A stretch of DNA of 64,000 nucleotides from Platycnemis pennipes (Eukaryota; Arthropoda; Insecta; Odonata; Platycnemididae). The translations under genes and the position numbers were made by a program. The stretch spans positions 89,237,470 through 89,301,469 of the forward strand of contig OW121848.1 in the NCBI GenBank assembly GCA_933228895.1, given 5' to 3'. Below, piece after piece: positions 59,951 to 64,000 of this stretch (position 1 is the stretch's first letter; the number at the start of each line of letters is the position of its first letter). The notes beneath the pieces were generated by a model. It was not told the origin of the DNA and did no database searches. It saw only the letters and a program-made list of their open reading frames with translations.

Positions 59951-61045
59951 TTGCAGCCATAGATTACTTCATAACGCAAGTTTTATTTTCGCCCCTTCAC
60001 GAAAAATGTTTAGATTTCTTAATACAATTTGTATTTATTTTATTTATCCCTCCCGTTGGATTTCAACGGGCACCGTCAACTATGTTATGCATAATTAAGG
60101 TTTCCTGTGAGAGGGAGAAACAGGAACAGGGTGGAAACGAAGGTAGTAGGGGCAACATGAAGAAGTGATGAGTAACTATTGGGATGGGTTGGGGAAGGTA
60201 ATGTCATTCAGGAATCGTTTTTGAATCCCCAAAAGGCCAATCAGCCGCTGCTCAAAGGCGTCTCTAGTAAATACTTAGAATTTTTATTCAATATATATAT
60301 TATATGTACTTCTTTTGCGCTATTTAAAATGTGTCCTCCAAAAACATTTCAACGTGCATTTTATTAACATTTTTATATACTGATAACCAAACATTCTCAT
60401 TACCTTGAGAAAGTTTTGAAGCGTGTGTAATGCATTTGAATATTTGCCGGTTCCAAATTTCATCCGTGACTAGCTTAGCTTTGTTGAAATTAACGTTGTG
60501 CCTTTAGAATGACATGCCTGTCAAAACTCCAGTTCTGAGAAAAACACATCCCCAGTTAAATCGTTATTACATATCCAGGATTGCCGTCTGAGTTAAAGTT
60601 GTGCCAAATACCTTGCCATTATCTACTCAGGCAGCATGAATGGCTACTAGTAGTGAGCTCAACAAACATTTAATAACACATTTATTTTGAGCGTTGGTAA
60701 TTTTATAAATTAATATTAAACTGGTAGGCTTTTCAACAACATGTTATTTTTATTTAATAACAGATAGCTGCATTCGTGCATGTTGCATTCCATCAACATT
60801 CGTGGAAGATTAAACTAACATCTGCTTCCCAACTTATTTATTTTTTTAAATCCATAACATGAAATGAACTCCACTAGGTGTAATAAACTTTCAAATGAAT
60901 ATGAGCTGTTCAAATAAGTATATTTAAAACTTTTTTCTAGAAAGTTATCGTTTCGTTCAGTTATTATTACCACTAAAATATAAATGGCATTCGTTAGCCC
61001 TTTTGGTTTGCAGTAATTTATTTGAAAAGGCTGGAGTGTTGTTGG
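59951..61045. other. AT-rich non-coding DNA
   Basis: A short hairpin CCCGTTG / CAACGGG (60052-60058 and 60064-60070) is the only structure noted. Confidence 0.5.
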
Positions 61046-61115
61046 TAGTACATCTGCATCTACATAATACCCTGCAAGCCACCGTAAAGGTGTGTGGCAG
61101 GGGGTGAATTCTCAC
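61046..61115. mobile_element. Non-LTR retrotransposon terminal fragment
   Basis: ACATCTGCATCTACATAATA, CCCTGCAAGCCACC and GGTGTGTGGCAGGGGGT form a pattern I recognise as recurrent in arthropod genomes, where it marks the 3' end of LINEs read in antisense. Only the terminal 70 bp or so is present. Confidence 0.45.
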
Positions 61116-61909
61116 CAAACATGCACTACATATCATGCATAAAAAATTAGTAATAATATACGTCTAAACTTTAACTTTTTTTAAATGATAAAAATAGCAA
61201 AGCTAGCATGCAATATAATGCTGTTAGTTGGGTCAGCTTAGAGTCCTCATACCAACATGCAACTAGTAGTAGTACTTCCTTTTAAAATATGAGCGCATAG
61301 GAAAAATATTGTACTAATTTTATTCTTTCTTCAATATGTAGCAAAATAATTTCGTAAACCTTCGCAACCTTAGCTATTGGCCCTGTCAAAAATTAGCACG
61401 TCAAGAAATAATTCCATTTCACTAATAAGCCTTGAATCTCTTTGTTTTTCGATTTTATGGGATTAATGAAAGTTTGGCCCTTGGCTGCAATTTTCTTGGA
61501 GCAAGTTCACTTCAACTAAACCTCTTGGTGGGACTTGATGCATGACATTTGCTCGTCGGAGTGATATCCACTCTGCGAGGCCTTCATGATGAAACAAAAT
61601 CGATACGAAGCCACTGAACCCCAAGTCAGCGGAGCGGAAGGGAGTAATTCCTGGTTCGGAGAGCGTTGGTATAGGAAAGCATATCTGCCAAAAATAATAT
61701 TCGTACACAGCTCCAACGTAGCCGAAACACGTGGAGGAGAGTGAGGCAATGTTTTTTTAATATTTTTTTCCCAACCCGTTTCTTTTTCTTTATTTCTCGC
61801 GATCCAGCGCCACCGTAACGTCCCTGGTTATTATTGTCGTACACTTTTCAAAGACTCCCGAAACAACTGACAAACGAGCTCCGGAGTCGCGACTAATTAA
61901 GTCATTTCG
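61116..61909. other. AT-rich non-coding DNA
   Basis: No recognised feature. Confidence 0.5.
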
Positions 61910-62330
61910 CTGAGTTCGCGCGGGGGAGGGAGGAGCTGGTCGGGATGGGGGGGAGGGGCGAAAGCGTGGGAAATAGGGTGAGGAGATAACGAGAGAAGGT
62001 GCATTGCTTCGCCGTAATCACGGAAAACGGGAAGAGGGAACGTGACGAAAGCCAATGGGAGAAAGGATAGAGAATGAGAGAGGGGGGAATCAACGGGATG
62101 AGTGTGTGTGGTAGAATTTGATAAAGAAAGGAAACGCCGGAGCGGAATATAATGACTGTCGTTTGTATCAAAGAGGGGTTTGATGGGGGCGCAGACGTGA
62201 AGAAGCGATCCGAGCGAGAGTATCGATAACGTGTCTAAAATATATGCCCAAAGGAATGCGGCGCATAAGAAATGAGGCGACAGGATGGTGGAAAAGAGAA
62301 AGTAGACGTAGTTTTTGAGGAGAAAAACAC
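61910..62330. other. Purine-rich GC island (G/A on + strand)
   Basis: G/A-biased, CpG-containing block with low-complexity open frames only. The bias has returned to that of the first half of the window. Confidence 0.55.
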
Positions 62331-63299
62331 CAAGTTCTGGGAAAATGGCATCGGGAAAATGTATAAATCATCTCTCCGCGAAGGAGCGGTCTGGATGGCC
62401 GCTCACTGCAATGGTCTTGACCATTTTGAAAATTTTTATCGCCCCAGTAATTTACGTGACGTAACGATTTAGGGAAAGACTATCGACTTTAGGAAGTCAT
62501 TCGCAGACGTTCATTATGTGGCGGCAAAACTTACCCCTTCTTGATCTCATGTGACGTTTTTACGGTGTCGTTCCGGTTCAATTTTTCTGCCTCTCGAGGG
62601 CTAATTTCCTTCTTAACTATCCGTTAACCAGTGAGTCGAATTGCCCCTTTCATCGATGCACAGTATATTGAGTTTTTTTTAGCAAATCTTATTCTTCATT
62701 ATTTGTAATGTGTACCACACCCAACTGTACATAATCTGTGACGAGCAATTTTTCTAAGGAATAGATAGTTGAGTGGAATATTTGCGGAAATGACATTGTA
62801 AAGCAACTTTTACGTTGAACAAATGGTATGTGTAGAACTTATGATTTTTTTGTTCAGAAGTAATAATGAGTGGTCTAATTATTTCTTTGCCGAAAACTCT
62901 AATATGTATAATTTTACATAGTATGAACAGTCTAATCAGTGAACTCAAGTCCAACTTCTTTGCCCAATGTAACCATAGCTTTATTTAGTGCTATCATGAG
63001 ATATGAGAGCCATCATGTGAATCCATCATGCCGTCATCGTAAACGTATGGAAAGGTTTTGCTGAAAATGAAATAAATATTAGGATTCCCAAACGCTGATA
63101 TTTGAAGTACTCGTCATTAAATTCCTACGGCACTATTCAATCAACATATTTATAATTTTTACGCGCCACTGATCCTCCATCCTTGATGTTCCTGGTGTCA
63201 TTCTCCTGCAAGCCATAGACACACTCAATTATTTATGAGCACGGTACGTTAATCCATTCATGGCTTTGAAGTTTTGAGGACCGAAAATGCTCTCGTTCG
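62331..63299. other. Non-coding DNA
   Basis: AT-rich, no recognised feature. Confidence 0.5.
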
Positions 63300-64000
63300 T
63301 AAACGGTGCTCCGGCACTCGAGGAAATGAACTCACTTCCCATATTCCTCCTGCTTGTCCTTTCACACGTATCCTTCCAACTATCCTCCGCACTGGCTAGT
63401 CTCTCCCACGCCCAAGAGCCGCAGCCAAAACATCGGTCCATTCGTGCTCTCTCCCTCTCTATCTTTCGCCCAGCTACCAGCATTCATTTCGCCGTTCCTC
63501 CTCTTCTGGCCCTCCGGCATCCCTTCCACTCGTGAATGGAGAAGGAAGGGGTTGAAAAAAGGCGAAAATAATAATAATAAAGGAAAATTACAAATACAAA
63601 CCCCCTCGACTCCTCTCCTCCCTTACGCCCGCACTCGAACCGCCATTCCGTCTGGCTCTCCTCTTTACGAGCTGCAGGTTTCTGGAATCGGGCCAACGTT
63701 TTGCGAATGTTGCGCCTCCACGAGGGGGCGGAGAGAGATTTTGGTGGGTGGGGGGAAAGGCATGGGGAGGTGGGAAGGATGGTTTTTGGAGATGGGGATG
63801 GAGAGACGCCCATTTTTCGGTGGTATGGGAACTCTAGGAAAAGGTGAAAAAATTCAGAGGAATGGAGAGAAAAGTGGGAACGAATGGGAGATGGGCAAAA
63901 GGAGGAAAGTTGGGGTTGGGAGGTGGAGGAGAACAAAAGGATTCTGTGGGAGAGATTTTTTTTCGTTGTCATTATTTTTTTTCCACGAGGTATTGAGAGT
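63300..64000. other. Island with C/T then G/A tract
   Basis: C/T-rich on the + strand at about 63340-63530 and 63600-63660, then G/A-rich at about 63710-63955. A plus-strand frame with an internal Met at 63326 begins MNSLPIFLLLVLSHVSF, which resembles a signal peptide, but the rest is unremarkable and there is no support for a gene. Confidence 0.45.

Noticed and set aside
1..64000. CRISPR arrays, operons, rRNA genes, intact tRNA genes
   Set aside because: None was seen. tRNA-like segments are degenerate and embedded in repeats, and the window has eukaryotic transposons and introns rather than bacterial organisation.

Overview
The window looks like a stretch of gene-poor nuclear DNA from an arthropod, most probably an insect. 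It alternates between AT-rich sequence and GC-rich, strongly purine- or pyrimidine-biased islands. It holds the remains of several eukaryotic transposon families: mariner, pogo-like, a Penelope-like element with a GIY-YIG endonuclease, two kinds of non-LTR retrotransposon, TTAA-targeting DNA elements and tRNA-derived SINE candidates. There are no operons, ribosome binding sites, CRISPR arrays or dense coding blocks. No intact host protein-coding gene could be recognised. The species assignment is an inference from transposon content only.

Layout. 1-3300: AT-rich lead-in, then a GC-rich purine/pyrimidine island. 3627-4916: a complete but dead mariner copy with terminal inverted repeats and TA target duplication. 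5420-6070: a hairpin repeat and the tail of an RTE-like LINE (minus strand). 6520-8110: purine island. 9200-9830: 5'-truncated Penelope-like element. 9980-10147: a short inverted-repeat element. 11090-18950: a run of purine islands with (GA)n microsatellites. 19813-20007: a fold-back element. 21070-24170: more islands and a hammerhead-like motif. 24352-28290: a 3.9-kb candidate TTAA element that holds a spliced basic open frame, is interrupted by a minus-strand CR1/L2-like LINE, and is itself interrupted by a tiny RTE-like tail. 28291-46980: AT-rich DNA with palindromes, SINE candidates and islands at about 31, 33, 35.5, 37.5, 39.7 and 45.2 kb. 46981-48081: a pogo-like non-autonomous element. 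48490-49720: pyrimidine islands. 53036-55745: a SINE candidate, a tandem repeat carrying a second TTAA element, and another SINE candidate. 58200-60000: a cluster of decayed interspersed repeats. 61046-61115: a LINE tail. 61910-64000: further islands.

How it fits together. The window is best read as layers of transposition. The clearest histories are at 24-28 kb, where three insertions are nested, and at 53.8-55.7 kb, where a duplicated repeat keeps an empty-site-like version of a TTAA insertion. The long open frames inside the islands come from low-complexity purine or pyrimidine DNA and are not annotated as genes. The island bias is mainly G/A on the + strand up to about 37.9 kb, mainly C/T between about 37.9 and 49.7 kb, and G/A again near 62 kb. 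This may reflect a replication or transcription asymmetry.
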